From contig JAVBPG010000016.1 of assembly GCA_031549685.1 (NCBI GenBank), forward strand, positions 3,630-67,629: a DNA stretch of 64,000 nucleotides, written 5' to 3'. The notes beneath the pieces are model-generated. The model searched no databases. It was not told the DNA's origin and saw only the letters and a program-made list of their open reading frames with translations. This document shows, piece after piece, positions 27,603 to 36,647 of this stretch. Positions within the stretch are counted from its first letter, which is position 1. Each line of letters begins with the position of its first letter. The position numbers and the translations under genes are program-made. Source of the DNA: JAITMY01 sp031549685 (GTDB lineage: Bacteria > Bacteroidota > Bacteroidia > Bacteroidales > UBA932).

Positions 27603-27717
27603 TTTGTAGCTGCGCAATCCAATGCCCTACAAATCATGTTATTAAACGTTTTTTAAGGGATTAAAAACATAGAAAGAGTTTAGCTTCGCGCTGGCCTTAC
27701 GTAGGCTAGTAAGGCCA
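27603..27717 (+). promoter_or_regulatory. Two leader hairpins before the HEAT-glycosyltransferase operon
   Basis: TTTGTAG (27603-27609) can pair with CTACAAA (27627-27633), and TGGCCTTAC (27692-27700) pairs exactly with GTAAGGCCA (27709-27717). The second ends 17 bases before the start codon and could affect translation start. Whether either is regulatory is unknown. Confidence 0.35.
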
Positions 27718-27734
27718 AGCTGCGCCTCGCAACA

Positions 27735-28868
27735 ATGTCTTTTGAATACTACATATACTACTTCCTTTACACGTTTTGGGTAAATCCACCCATCATCAAG
27801 TTTGCGTTAATAGCCATTTGCGTATTTACCTTTTTTGCCCTGTTTGGCCTGTCGGCTATGGACACCCTCCGCGCAAAAGCAAAGAAAAAAAGCAAGATTA
27901 AGCGCAAGCTGGAGGACAAGTACGGCGAACAAATTACCGAGATACTTACCAGCAAGCAGAACTACACGCTGGGCGATGTGGCCGACAAGATAGACTGCGA
28001 TGTAAAGGACCTCAAGGAGCTCGACCTGCGCACCATTACCAACATGATGCTCCGCGTGGGCGATACGGCCGAGTACGTCAACACCAACAACCACATGCAG
28101 CTCATTGCCTTTTTTAAGCTGCAAAGTTTTTGGGAAAAGAAGCTCATTCGCGGCAGCGTGATGTCGCGGCGGCGCGCGCTGCAAAAGCTCGATGACCTCA
28201 GGCTCGAAATTCAGGGATCCACCATATCCATCCTGACCTACAGCCGTACCTCCGTGCTGCGCAAAAGCGCGCGCGCCTACTACCTTTTTTACAGTAAAAT
28301 TAACCCGTTCGTATTCTTCGACGAGGACTTTGACCCAACGTTCAACGCGTGGGACAGGATAGAGGTACACCGCATGCTCAAGCGCAGGGTTGATGCCGGC
28401 GATAAGCTGCCCAACTTTAGCCAGTGGCTTCACAACTCTCAGAACTTGGAGTTTCAGCATTTCTTGATTCAGGAAATTACTTTTTTCGGCCAGCGCGAAT
28501 GCATTCCGCAGCTCATGGAGCTGCTGCACTCGCCCAACATCATGCTTCGAAAATACTGCATTGAGGCCCTGGGCGAGATGGGGCACAAGGAGGCCGAGGA
28601 GCTCATAAAGCACGACTACCTGCTGCTGCCGCAGGTGGTGCAGCACAGCGTGGTAAAGGCCGTGGAGAAGCTCAATACGGGATGCTCGCTATCCTTTCTG
28701 GAGGATGCGTACCACAACGCGCACGACAACGAAAGCCAGCTGGTTGTTATTCACGCCATATACAACTATGGAGAAATAGGCAAAGCGCTATTTCACAAAA
28801 TGCGGGAAGAGGCCGAAGGATTTACACGGCAAATGTTTGAGCACGTAACCAACCCGCTCATTGCGTAA
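27735..28868 (+). CDS. HEAT-repeat membrane-anchored protein of a polysaccharide operon
   Basis: 377 residues. One membrane segment near the N terminus (~residues 18-40, IIKFALIAICVFTFFALFG) is followed by a basic stretch (RAKAKKKSKIKRKLEDKYG). The middle is alpha-helical and unassigned. Residues ~240-370 carry HEAT-like helical pairs: 'QECIPQLMELLHS'-like, 'NIMLRKYCIEALGEMGHKEA', 'LPQVVQHSVVKAVEKLN' and 'ESQLVVIHAIYNYGEIGKAL'. HEAT repeats act as protein-binding scaffolds. It is the first gene of the operon, 30 bases before the glycosyltransferase, so an inner-membrane scaffold or regulator for the synthase is a fair inference. I do not recognise the N-terminal half. Confidence 0.75.
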   Translation: MSFEYYIYYFLYTFWVNPPIIKFALIAICVFTFFALFGLSAMDTLRAKAKKKSKIKRKLEDKYGEQITEILTSKQNYTLGDVADKIDCDVKDLKELDLRTITNMMLRVGDTAEYVNTNNHMQLIAFFKLQSFWEKKLIRGSVMSRRRALQKLDDLRLEIQGSTISILTYSRTSVLRKSARAYYLFYSKINPFVFFDEDFDPTFNAWDRIEVHRMLKRRVDAGDKLPNFSQWLHNSQNLEFQHFLIQEITFFGQRECIPQLMELLHSPNIMLRKYCIEALGEMGHKEAEELIKHDYLLLPQVVQHSVVKAVEKLNTGCSLSFLEDAYHNAHDNESQLVVIHAIYNYGEIGKALFHKMREEAEGFTRQMFEHVTNPLIA

Positions 28869-28898
28869 AAAAAAGAAAGCGGCAACACAAGCAACAAC

Positions 28899-30419
28899 AT
28901 GTGGATTAACTACGTCATAGAATTTTTTCAGTACCTTGTCTTTACCTACATCGGCATCTTTGTAGCGGGCTCCACCACGCTTTCCATTATGGCGTTTATC
29001 AACCTGCGCAGGTACCGCGAGCAGTTTACCAAAAAGGAAGACAAGAACCTCAAGGCATCGCCCTACGCGCCCGGCATATCCATTGTGGCGCCGGCCTACA
29101 ACGAGGAAAAAACCATTATCCTCAACGTGCGCACCATGCTCTCGCTGGACTACCCCAACTACGAGGTGGTAATTGTAAACGATGGTAGCAAGGACAAAAC
29201 GCTGGAGCTGCTTACCGAAGAGTTTAAGCTGGTGGAGGTGCCCTTTGCCTACATGGAGAAAATCAAAACCAAGCCGTTTAAGCGGGTGCTGAAATCTACC
29301 GACCCGCGCTTTGAAAAGCTGACCGTGGTGGACAAGGAGAACGGCGGTACCAAAGCCGATGCCTCCAACGCCGGCGTCAACGCCTCCAAGCACCCCTACT
29401 ACCTGTGCACCGACGTGGACTGCGTGCTCACGCGCGACTCGCTGACCAAGCTCATACAGCCGGTGCTCAGCTCCAGCGTGCAGGTCATTGCCGTGGGCGC
29501 CACCATGCGCATGGTTAACAGCTGCGAGCTGGACGAAAACGGAACGCTGGTCAAGGAGCGTCCGCCTAAGAAGCTCATACCGCGCTTCCAGGAGCTGGAG
29601 TACCTGCGCTCCTACCTTATTAGCAAAATGGGCTGGGCCTACATTAACGCCGTGCCCAACGTATCGGGGGGCTTGGGCCTGTTCGACAAGTCGGTGGCCA
29701 TTGCCGCCGGCGGCTACGACCCGCTGTCGCACGCCGAGGATATGGATATGACGCTGCGCATGGTAGGCTACATGCGCGACTTTAACAAGGAGTACCGCAT
29801 AGTGCAAATCCCGGCCACCGTATGCTTTACCGAAGGACCACCCAACGTATCGGTGCTTAACCGCCAGCGCACGCGCTGGGGGCGCGGGCTGCTGCAAATT
29901 TTTACCGACCACCGCCGCTTTTTGTTTAGCCGCAAGTACGGTAGGGTAAGCCTAATACTCATGCCCTACGTGATGATGTTTGAGCTGCTGGCGCCCGTTA
30001 TCGAGGCCACCGGTATTCTATCCATGCTCTACCTCATCATCACGCGGCAGGTTAACTACAACACGTTTTACATACTGCTGCTGTATATTTACCTGCTCGG
30101 CCTGGCCATTACCACGCTGGCCATTACCTTTGACCTGAAAACAGCCAAGCGCTACGACAAGTATAGAAGGTACTTCGGGTTGGTGCTGCTGTCGCTCGTT
30201 GAGTTTTTGCTCTACCACCCGCTGCTGGTATTTTTCAGCTTAAAGGGATACTACGACTTCCTGTCGAAGCAAAGTTTTGAGTGGGGCACCATGAAGCGGC
30301 AAGGATTTAGCCAGGTAAAACAGAAGGGCGCTCCAACCAACGAGCAGCAGCCCACCGGCAGCACCGATGGAGCACCGGTTACCGTAGCGGCCGCAACCCT
30401 TACACCATCCACAACGTAA
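28899..30419 (+). CDS. Processive family-2 glycosyltransferase (polysaccharide synthase-like)
   Basis: 506 residues. One N-terminal membrane segment (~8-33), then a GT-A domain: 'SIVAPAYNEEKTI', 'VVIVNDGSKDKT' (~92, UDP-sugar site), 'CTDVDCVLTRDS' (~169, metal-binding D-x-D), 'SHAEDMDMTLR' (~276, catalytic base) and 'QRTRWGRGL' (~322, the Q-x-x-R-W motif of processive synthases). The C-terminal part has about four membrane segments (~350-475). These features place it with PgaC/BcsA/HasA-like synthases that polymerise and push the chain through the inner membrane. The sugar is not predictable. The tail after ~478 is hydrophilic and rich in Thr, Gln and Pro. Next gene starts 4 bases after the stop. 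Confidence 0.9.
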   Translation: MWINYVIEFFQYLVFTYIGIFVAGSTTLSIMAFINLRRYREQFTKKEDKNLKASPYAPGISIVAPAYNEEKTIILNVRTMLSLDYPNYEVVIVNDGSKDKTLELLTEEFKLVEVPFAYMEKIKTKPFKRVLKSTDPRFEKLTVVDKENGGTKADASNAGVNASKHPYYLCTDVDCVLTRDSLTKLIQPVLSSSVQVIAVGATMRMVNSCELDENGTLVKERPPKKLIPRFQELEYLRSYLISKMGWAYINAVPNVSGGLGLFDKSVAIAAGGYDPLSHAEDMDMTLRMVGYMRDFNKEYRIVQIPATVCFTEGPPNVSVLNRQRTRWGRGLLQIFTDHRRFLFSRKYGRVSLILMPYVMMFELLAPVIEATGILSMLYLIITRQVNYNTFYILLLYIYLLGLAITTLAITFDLKTAKRYDKYRRYFGLVLLSLVEFLLYHPLLVFFSLKGYYDFLSKQSFEWGTMKRQGFSQVKQKGAPTNEQQPTGSTDGAPVTVAAATLTPSTT

Positions 30420-30423
30420 ACGA

Positions 30424-33252
30424 GTGAACAGAGCAATACATATAAAAGCAGCCGGACGGACAAGGCTACTCTTGGCGTTGGGCCTACTGCTGGCGCTACT
30501 GGCCTGCCCGGGCCAGGCCATGGCGCAAGCCTCGGTAAACGCCTACTTTGGTAAAGACCTGCAAAGCTACATTGACGGCACTACCGGCTACTACCAGCAG
30601 GGCGACTGGGAGAGCGGCAAGGGAGTGGTGGATGCCGGTATAAAAAAGTACCCGAAAAGTTCGGACCTGCGCATGCTGCTGGGCAAGTACTACTACGAAA
30701 AGCGCAACTACGATGCCGCGCGCTACGAGCTCAAAAAATCGCTGGAGTACAACGGCGAAAACATCAACGCCAAGGAAATTCTGATTAACGTTGAAATAGC
30801 CACTGAGCGGTACTCAAGCGCCATTTGCTACATCAACGAGCTGCTGGAGGTAAACCCCTACTGGAAGGGATTGTGGAAAAAGAAAATTGAAATTGACCGC
30901 ATGCAGGGCAACATTGTGGAGGCCAACCGCCAGCTCAAGCGGCTATGCCAGATTTACCCCGACGACGTTGACCTAAGATCCACCTACGCCTACTACATTG
31001 AGCAGGATATTATAGCCAAAAAGCAGGAGGGCAAGTACAACGAGGCCATTCAGCTGTCGGCCGAGCTGGTGGATGCCGACCCGTTCAACGAGGCCACCCA
31101 GCTGGAGCTCATCAACGCCTACATTAAGGCCGGCAACTACTCGGGCGCGCTCAACCAAACCGAAAAAGCCCTGCAAAACCTGCCGCGCAGCACCAAGCTG
31201 ATGGATAAAAAGCTGGACATACTCAGCGTGCTCAACCGGTACGATGAGATACTCAACTTCCTGCAGCTGAAAATAAAGGAGGGCGGCAACAGGGCCTACC
31301 TGCAGCGGCGCTACGACTACTTTAAGGAGGAAGCCGCCCGCAAGGCTCGCCAATCCGACCCCTACCACGTGTACTACCAGATATTCGAAAAGGATCCCAA
31401 AAACGAGGAAGCCTTTGTGTACATATACAACACAGCGCTCAACCAAAACATGCTCGAAGAAGCCCTGGGCATGGTGCAAAAGGCCAAGGCCGCGCAGGGC
31501 GAAACCAAAGACCTGCTGCTAAAGGAGCAGCTGGTGTACGAGCGCATGGGCGCCGCCTCCAAGGCCGAGCAGGTGGGCAAGCGGATGTACGAGCTGTGGC
31601 CCAACGATACCGCCTACCTGCAGCAGTACGCCACCTACCAGCTGCGCCAGGCGCAGGCCTACATGGCCGACCAGAAGTACGACAAAGCTGTGGAGCCGTG
31701 GATATTTGTGGTACAACACACCGACGACCCCGACATGCGCCGTACAGCCCTCGTGGCGCTGTACAACTGCTACACCCAGCTGGGCAAGTACGAGGAGGCG
31801 CTCGACGTATCGAACCAGCTGGTGCAGGCCTACCCGCTGGAGTGGGAGTGGTACATAAAGCGCTCCGATACCTACGGCAAGCTACACCTGTACAGCGAAT
31901 CGCTCAACGAGTACCACCACGTAATGCAGCTCATCCCCGTTACCGACCTGCACCGCGCGCTCGACAACTGCGACGAAATGGGAACCGCCTACACCAAGCA
32001 CCTGATAGAAGGCGAAAGAATAATAGAGGCGCTTCAGCTGGTAGAGGTGTGGCTTGAGATCAACCCCAGCAGCCAGCAGGGCCTGCGCTACGCCATAGCC
32101 CTATCGGCGCAGCAGGGCGACTACGACCGCGTGGAGCGCTACTGCCGCCAAAGCCTCAACTACAACGCCAACGATACCTACGCGCGCATTAAGCTGGCAG
32201 AGGCCTACAACCACCGCAAAGAGTACAAGCAATCGGTGGAAACGCTGAGCCCCGAGATTAAAACGTACCCCTACAACCAGGAGCTGATACGGGCACACTC
32301 GCAGTTTTCCGAAGATTACGCCAAAGATCTTATCAAGGAAAAGGAGTACCCGGAAAGCGTAAATGTGCTGGATACCGCGCTGGGGTACGACCCCAACAAC
32401 AAATCGTTGAAGTACTGGAAGGGCGTGGCCTACGAGAAAATGCACAAGTACGACTCGGCGCACAGCTACCAAAAAAACTACGAACCCTCGCCGCTGGAGC
32501 TGCGCGACTTTGAGCACCGGCTGCGCTACCTGCAGAACACGAGCTACAAAAACCAGCTGGGATTTTACTACCTGCGCATGCGGCTCAACGAGAGCGAAAA
32601 TATTACCTCGGTGGCCACCGCCGAGTACCTGCACATGTGGGATAGGAACACGCTGGGCGGAAGGGTTAACTACACCGGCCGCGGCGACGGCAAAGGCTTT
32701 CAAGGTGAGCTGGAGTGGGACCATGACTGGTGCGAAACCATGTACACGCGCCTCACAGGCGCCATCGCCAACAAGTATTTTCCGCAGTACAAAATAACCC
32801 TGTCGGGCTACAAGGCCTTTGGCGATGGGCACGAGCTGGGGCTGGGGCTGGGCTACACCCGCACCTTTGACCCCGTAAACATGTTCAACGTAGAGCTGGG
32901 TTACTCCAAAACCTGGGAGGCATTTTGGCTCAACGTAAAGCTCAACAACGTATTTATAGATTGGCAGTACCACTACAACGTCTCAGCGCAGCTCAAGCAC
33001 TTCCTGTTCCACCCCAAGAGCTACGTTACCGTGATGGCCAGCGCAGGTTCGGCTCCCGACGTTGAAATCATAGAGTACCAAGCGTACAGCCTGTTCTCGG
33101 CGCGCAACACCATGGTAGGCGGAGGTTTTTACCACCTCATTACCAAGCAGTGCGCCTTTGGCCTGCTGGGCAACTGGTACCACTACGCCATTGATGATGA
33201 AGCATACCAAAGTTTATTCACCCTAAATTTCCAGCTCAATGTATACTTTTGA
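30424..33252 (+). CDS. TPR protein with C-terminal YaiO-like outer-membrane barrel
   Basis: 942 residues, GTG start chosen because it lies 4 bases after the upstream stop and begins a signal peptide (LLLALGLLLALLACPGQAMA-QA; the internal LLAC could also be read as a lipobox). Residues ~45-700 are a long array of tetratricopeptide repeats (e.g. 'YPKSSDLRMLLGKYYYEKRN', 'YNEAIQLSAELVDADPFN', 'GKYEEALDVSNQLVQAYPLE'). Residues ~706-942 are a beta-barrel of the YaiO type, ending 'FTLNFQLNVYF' with a terminal Phe as in proteins inserted by BAM. The architecture parallels PgaA and BcsC, where TPRs in the periplasm lead the polymer to an outer-membrane pore. The stop overlaps the next gene by 14 bases. 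Confidence 0.9.
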   Translation: MNRAIHIKAAGRTRLLLALGLLLALLACPGQAMAQASVNAYFGKDLQSYIDGTTGYYQQGDWESGKGVVDAGIKKYPKSSDLRMLLGKYYYEKRNYDAARYELKKSLEYNGENINAKEILINVEIATERYSSAICYINELLEVNPYWKGLWKKKIEIDRMQGNIVEANRQLKRLCQIYPDDVDLRSTYAYYIEQDIIAKKQEGKYNEAIQLSAELVDADPFNEATQLELINAYIKAGNYSGALNQTEKALQNLPRSTKLMDKKLDILSVLNRYDEILNFLQLKIKEGGNRAYLQRRYDYFKEEAARKARQSDPYHVYYQIFEKDPKNEEAFVYIYNTALNQNMLEEALGMVQKAKAAQGETKDLLLKEQLVYERMGAASKAEQVGKRMYELWPNDTAYLQQYATYQLRQAQAYMADQKYDKAVEPWIFVVQHTDDPDMRRTALVALYNCYTQLGKYEEALDVSNQLVQAYPLEWEWYIKRSDTYGKLHLYSESLNEYHHVMQLIPVTDLHRALDNCDEMGTAYTKHLIEGERIIEALQLVEVWLEINPSSQQGLRYAIALSAQQGDYDRVERYCRQSLNYNANDTYARIKLAEAYNHRKEYKQSVETLSPEIKTYPYNQELIRAHSQFSEDYAKDLIKEKEYPESVNVLDTALGYDPNNKSLKYWKGVAYEKMHKYDSAHSYQKNYEPSPLELRDFEHRLRYLQNTSYKNQLGFYYLRMRLNESENITSVATAEYLHMWDRNTLGGRVNYTGRGDGKGFQGELEWDHDWCETMYTRLTGAIANKYFPQYKITLSGYKAFGDGHELGLGLGYTRTFDPVNMFNVELGYSKTWEAFWLNVKLNNVFIDWQYHYNVSAQLKHFLFHPKSYVTVMASAGSAPDVEIIEYQAYSLFSARNTMVGGGFYHLITKQCAFGLLGNWYHYAIDDEAYQSLFTLNFQLNVYF

Positions 33253-35383
33253 TAAGCCCGTAAAGTTGCTCTGCAGCCTTATGCTCATCGGCATATTCGG
33301 CTCCTGCGGTGGCGTTAGCCTGGGAGAGTCATCTACCTACAACATTACGGTGGACAATAACCCTGCGAGTGAAAAGGGCGGCAAATTTCTGTACGACCTC
33401 ATGGCAAGCCATACCGAGGCCGACGGAGCGCTGCTGTGGAAAAGCGAGGATGCCGAGGTTACCGACAAAAGCATTAACATACACGTGAGCGTTGACCCCG
33501 AGCTGCCATCGGACTACTACATCGAAAACCGAGGAAGGCAAACTACCTTAGCGGCTAAAACCGAGGCCACCATGGAGTGGATGGCCTACCAAATACTGGC
33601 CCAGCTGGCGGAGCACACCACGCAGTTCGACGTGGCCGACCTGCCCCCGGCTACCATGCCCCACGTGCACAACTCAAAGTACATTGGCGAGTTCAGCTTT
33701 AGCTACCGCGACCCGCACTTTGGCCCCAACCTCGACAAGGAGAAATCCACCATGCTGGGCACCAACTCCGTTGAAAGCAGCTGGGGCATTTGGGGGCACA
33801 ACCTTGCCAAGGTGCTGGGCAACCAGCGCGCCGACGTATTTGCCAAGGTCGACAACAGCGTGAACCGTACCCAGATTTGCTTTGCCAACAACGAAACCTA
33901 CAAGCTCATTGAGTCGTACATTACCACCAACTACGGCGACGGGAGCAATGGCATACAGTACTTTATGATAATGCCCAACGATAACAAGATTGTTTGCACC
34001 TGCCCACAGTGCACCAGCCTTGGCAATACGGCCGATAATGCAACCCCGGCCGTAAGCGCGCTCGTTAAGCGCCTGGCGTTGCGCTTTCCGCAGCACATTT
34101 TCTTTACCTCAGCCTACCTCAGCACCCAGCAAGCGCCCAAGGATAAGTGGCCCAAAAATACCGGCGTGCTCATGAGCACCATCGACATTCCCAAGGGGGT
34201 AGCCCTGTCGCGCAATACCCAATCAATGGAAAAATTCCTGCTCACGCTCGACGACTGGAAAAAGTGTACGCCCAACATTTACATTTGGGATTACGCCGCC
34301 AACTTCGACGACTACCTCACCCCCCTACCCGTGCTCTACGGCCTGAAAAAGCAGCTGGAGTTCTACAAATCGTGGGGCGTGCGGGGCGTATTCCTCAACG
34401 CCAGCGGCTACGACTACTCCACCTTTGACGACATGAAAACCTACGCAGCATCAGCGCTAATGATAAACACCGATTTGGAGGTGGATAGCCTGTGCCGCAG
34501 ATTTTTTGTAAAATTCTACCCCGTGGCAGGCGTTGCCATGAGCAACTACTACCTGGGGCTTGAGAAAAAAATGGAGAAAAACAAAAGCCCCTACAACATG
34601 TACGGAAGCTTTAAAGAATCGCTCAGCTACCTGGATAAAAATGAGTTTGTAGAGTTCTACAACGCCATCGACTCGCTCAGGCGTGCGGCGCAGGAGCCCG
34701 AAAAGACAAGGCTCAACAAGCTGTATACTGCCCTTAGCTACACCCGCATGCAGGTAGCCTACTTGCAGCGCAACGGCCAGTACGGCTACGCCACATCGCG
34801 CGGAAAAACCGTGGCCATAAACCCCGAAATTAAGTACATATACAAGCAGCTGGCCGAGTACAAGCAGTATAAAGATTTACAAAACTACAAGGAGGATATG
34901 GGCAGCATACAGGTATACCTCAACAGCTGGACCAAGCTCTTTGATGAAGCTCCCTTTGAGAACCTGCTCATGCACGAGCCTATAAGCATACTTTCGAAGT
35001 CCGACGAGAACTACCGCGATGCCAGAATACTCAACGATGGAGTTTTAGGCTTTGAGGGCAGCTACCACCAGGGCTGGATCATCAGCAGCTCGCCCGACCT
35101 GCGCGTGCAGTTCAAGGCGTCAAGCGTAGCAAGCGCCAAGCGAATGACGCTGCGCTTTTTGCTCAGCAGCCGCCACCACATTTACCTGCCCGAAAAAATT
35201 GAGGTGTACAAGGATGGGCGACTCTACAGCTCGGTAACACCGCACAACATGAATAGCAACACCATACACACCGAAACGTTGAACGTTGACCTCACGGGGG
35301 CCGAGCTCATTACCATACGCATGTACAAAAACAAGCGCTACGACCGCAGCTCGCTGGCCTGCGACGAAATCCAGCTCAACTAA
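33239..35383 (+). CDS. DUF4838 lipoprotein, glycoside-hydrolase-like
   Basis: 714 residues. The N terminus is a lipoprotein signal (LLCSLMLIGIFGS-C at ~23). Residues ~35-110 resemble the small alpha/beta domain that precedes catalytic barrels in GH20/GH67-like enzymes. Residues ~140-420 correspond to DUF4838, a TIM-barrel-like family: 'FSFSYRDPHFG', 'SWGIWGHNLAKVLG', 'CTCPQCTSLGN', 'IYIWDYAANFDDYLTPLP' and 'GVRGVFLNASGYDYSTFDDMK'. The final ~140 residues look like a beta-sandwich (discoidin-like). In PNAG and cellulose systems a hydrolase or deacetylase sits at the same operon position, so a polymer-modifying role is inferred. It overlaps the TPR gene, implying coupled translation. No activity is established. 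Confidence 0.8.
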   Translation: MYTFDKPVKLLCSLMLIGIFGSCGGVSLGESSTYNITVDNNPASEKGGKFLYDLMASHTEADGALLWKSEDAEVTDKSINIHVSVDPELPSDYYIENRGRQTTLAAKTEATMEWMAYQILAQLAEHTTQFDVADLPPATMPHVHNSKYIGEFSFSYRDPHFGPNLDKEKSTMLGTNSVESSWGIWGHNLAKVLGNQRADVFAKVDNSVNRTQICFANNETYKLIESYITTNYGDGSNGIQYFMIMPNDNKIVCTCPQCTSLGNTADNATPAVSALVKRLALRFPQHIFFTSAYLSTQQAPKDKWPKNTGVLMSTIDIPKGVALSRNTQSMEKFLLTLDDWKKCTPNIYIWDYAANFDDYLTPLPVLYGLKKQLEFYKSWGVRGVFLNASGYDYSTFDDMKTYAASALMINTDLEVDSLCRRFFVKFYPVAGVAMSNYYLGLEKKMEKNKSPYNMYGSFKESLSYLDKNEFVEFYNAIDSLRRAAQEPEKTRLNKLYTALSYTRMQVAYLQRNGQYGYATSRGKTVAINPEIKYIYKQLAEYKQYKDLQNYKEDMGSIQVYLNSWTKLFDEAPFENLLMHEPISILSKSDENYRDARILNDGVLGFEGSYHQGWIISSSPDLRVQFKASSVASAKRMTLRFLLSSRHHIYLPEKIEVYKDGRLYSSVTPHNMNSNTIHTETLNVDLTGAELITIRMYKNKRYDRSSLACDEIQLN

Positions 35384-35406
35384 AAAAGCCCTCTCAAAAA
35401 AGACAG

Positions 35407-35898
35407 ATGAAGCGATTTGTGATAATAGCACTATGGTTAAGCGCCACCATCCTCACCGTTGCCTCGTGCAGCCTTGAGGATAAGCGCACCACCGTAATGG
35501 TTATCAACCCCGACAGGCACTACTACCCTGTCATTCGCGGCCGCGTGCTCGACATCGAATACGAAATAGAAAACACCGGAAAAAACCCGCTGTTCATAAC
35601 CGACATCATGACCTCGTGCGGATGCGTGGTAATCGAAAAAGCCTCCTTCAAGGCGCTGCCGCCGGGCGAAAAAGGGCACATATCGATGCAGTACAACAGC
35701 GAGAAAAACATTGGCCACGTGAAGCACTACATCGAGGTGTACGCCAACCTGGTAAACGCCGAAAAGTTCGAAATCAGCTTCGACATCAACGTAGTTACCA
35801 ACGCCCTGTACACCGAGGATTACGAGGAAATGTACAGCCGCAGGGAGGATAAGGACATACAGCACGTGGGCTACTACACCGACGAAGATCTTCAGTAA
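35407..35898 (+). CDS. DUF1573 lipoprotein
   Basis: 163 residues with a lipoprotein signal (LSATILTVAS-C). Residues ~30-130 form the Ig-like DUF1573 domain common in Bacteroidota, including 'YEIENTGKNPLFITDI' and the conserved cysteine motif 'TSCGCVV'. 'LPPGEKGHISMQYNS' and the final strand 'FEISFDINVVTN' complete the sandwich. The C-terminal ~25 residues are very acidic. It is the last gene of the operon, 23 bases after the DUF4838 gene and just before a strong terminator. Domain assignment is good; its job, perhaps a periplasmic or outer-membrane accessory subunit, is inferred only from position. Confidence 0.85.
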   Translation: MKRFVIIALWLSATILTVASCSLEDKRTTVMVINPDRHYYPVIRGRVLDIEYEIENTGKNPLFITDIMTSCGCVVIEKASFKALPPGEKGHISMQYNSEKNIGHVKHYIEVYANLVNAEKFEISFDINVVTNALYTEDYEEMYSRREDKDIQHVGYYTDEDLQ

Positions 35899-35914
35899 AC
35901 AAGCTGCGGAGCCC

Positions 35915-35971
35915 AAAATAACACGCTGCCCGAGCTGCGATAGAGCAAGCTTGGGCAGCGTGTTATTTTTG
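35915..35971 (+). terminator. Strong terminator of the HEAT-GT2-TPR-DUF4838-DUF1573 operon
   Basis: AATAACACGCTGCCC (35917-35931) pairs exactly with GGGCAGCGTGTTATT (35953-35967). AGCT/AAGCT inside can add to the stem, and TTTT follows. It marks the operon end and lies before a convergent gene. Confidence 0.9.
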
Positions 35972-35984
35972 TGCTGAGAAAAGC

Positions 35985-36473
35985 TTAGGAAGCACTTTGC
36001 GTCAGCCTTTTTAGCACCTCGTACGCCACGGGGCAGGTGTGCGCATTTTTTACGGTAAGTAAAAATATTTGCGCAAACTTTTTGCGGTCGGTATGCGGAT
36101 ATTCGCGGCAAGCCTTGGGGCGATTTTCGTAAATGGCGCAGTAGTTGTCGCTACCCAAAAACGGGCAGGGCATTGACCTGAAAACGTAGTCTCCATCCTC
36201 GTCCACGCGCAAATACTTTTCCACCATTTCCGAGGGTTTCATGCGGAGCGCTTTTGCCATGCGCTCAATGTCCACGTTGTGAATGGCCGGGCCAAGCGTG
36301 CGGCAGCAGGCGGCGCAGGCAAGGCAATCGACCCGGCTCATGGCCTCGTCGTGCAGGGCCTGCACGGCGGTATCCATCCTCTCCAGTTGCTTTTTATTTT
36401 TTTTGTAAAAAGCGCGAAAGGCAGGCTCGGATTTAGTAGCAAGCAGCGGAAGGTTGTCGGGAGGGATGCTCAA
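35985..36473 (-). CDS. YkgJ-type cysteine cluster protein
   Basis: The core is certain: 'CLACAACCR' (C-x2-C-x2-CC) followed later by 'CPFLGSDNYCAIYENRP' and 'KACREYP', the eight-cysteine pattern of the YkgJ/UPF0153 family, thought to bind a metal or FeS cluster. The start is uncertain. The frame stays open to an ATG at 36548, but that stretch is the low-complexity AAGATAAAGG-type intergenic repeat and encodes an improbable hydrophobic lead. I chose the TTG at 36473, which gives a 162-residue protein of normal length, with ~50 residues before the first cysteine. No start is well supported by a ribosome site. The function of the family is not known. Confidence 0.75.
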   Translation of the reverse strand: MSIPPDNLPLLATKSEPAFRAFYKKNKKQLERMDTAVQALHDEAMSRVDCLACAACCRTLGPAIHNVDIERMAKALRMKPSEMVEKYLRVDEDGDYVFRSMPCPFLGSDNYCAIYENRPKACREYPHTDRKKFAQIFLLTVKNAHTCPVAYEVLKRLTQSAS

Positions 36474-36647
36474 GGATAAAGGGATAAAAGATAAAAGGAT
36501 GAAAAGATAAAAAGATAAAGGGATGGCATTGTTAATCAAATATAGCATTGGCTAATGATGGCGAATAGATTATTAAGCCAATTCATAAAAATCTAAGGAT
36601 TGGTGTTTTTATTTAATTTTGATTATCAGCATATTATAGTCGAATTA

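Noticed and set aside
27618..27650. Short frame MPYKSCY in the leader of the HEAT operon as a leader peptide
   Set aside because: No terminator-like hairpin with T-run is correctly placed after it, so chance is the simpler reading.
35437..36111. Long minus-strand frames antisense to the DUF1573 gene and operon genes
   Set aside because: They mirror the high-GC codon use of the true genes and lack any domain.
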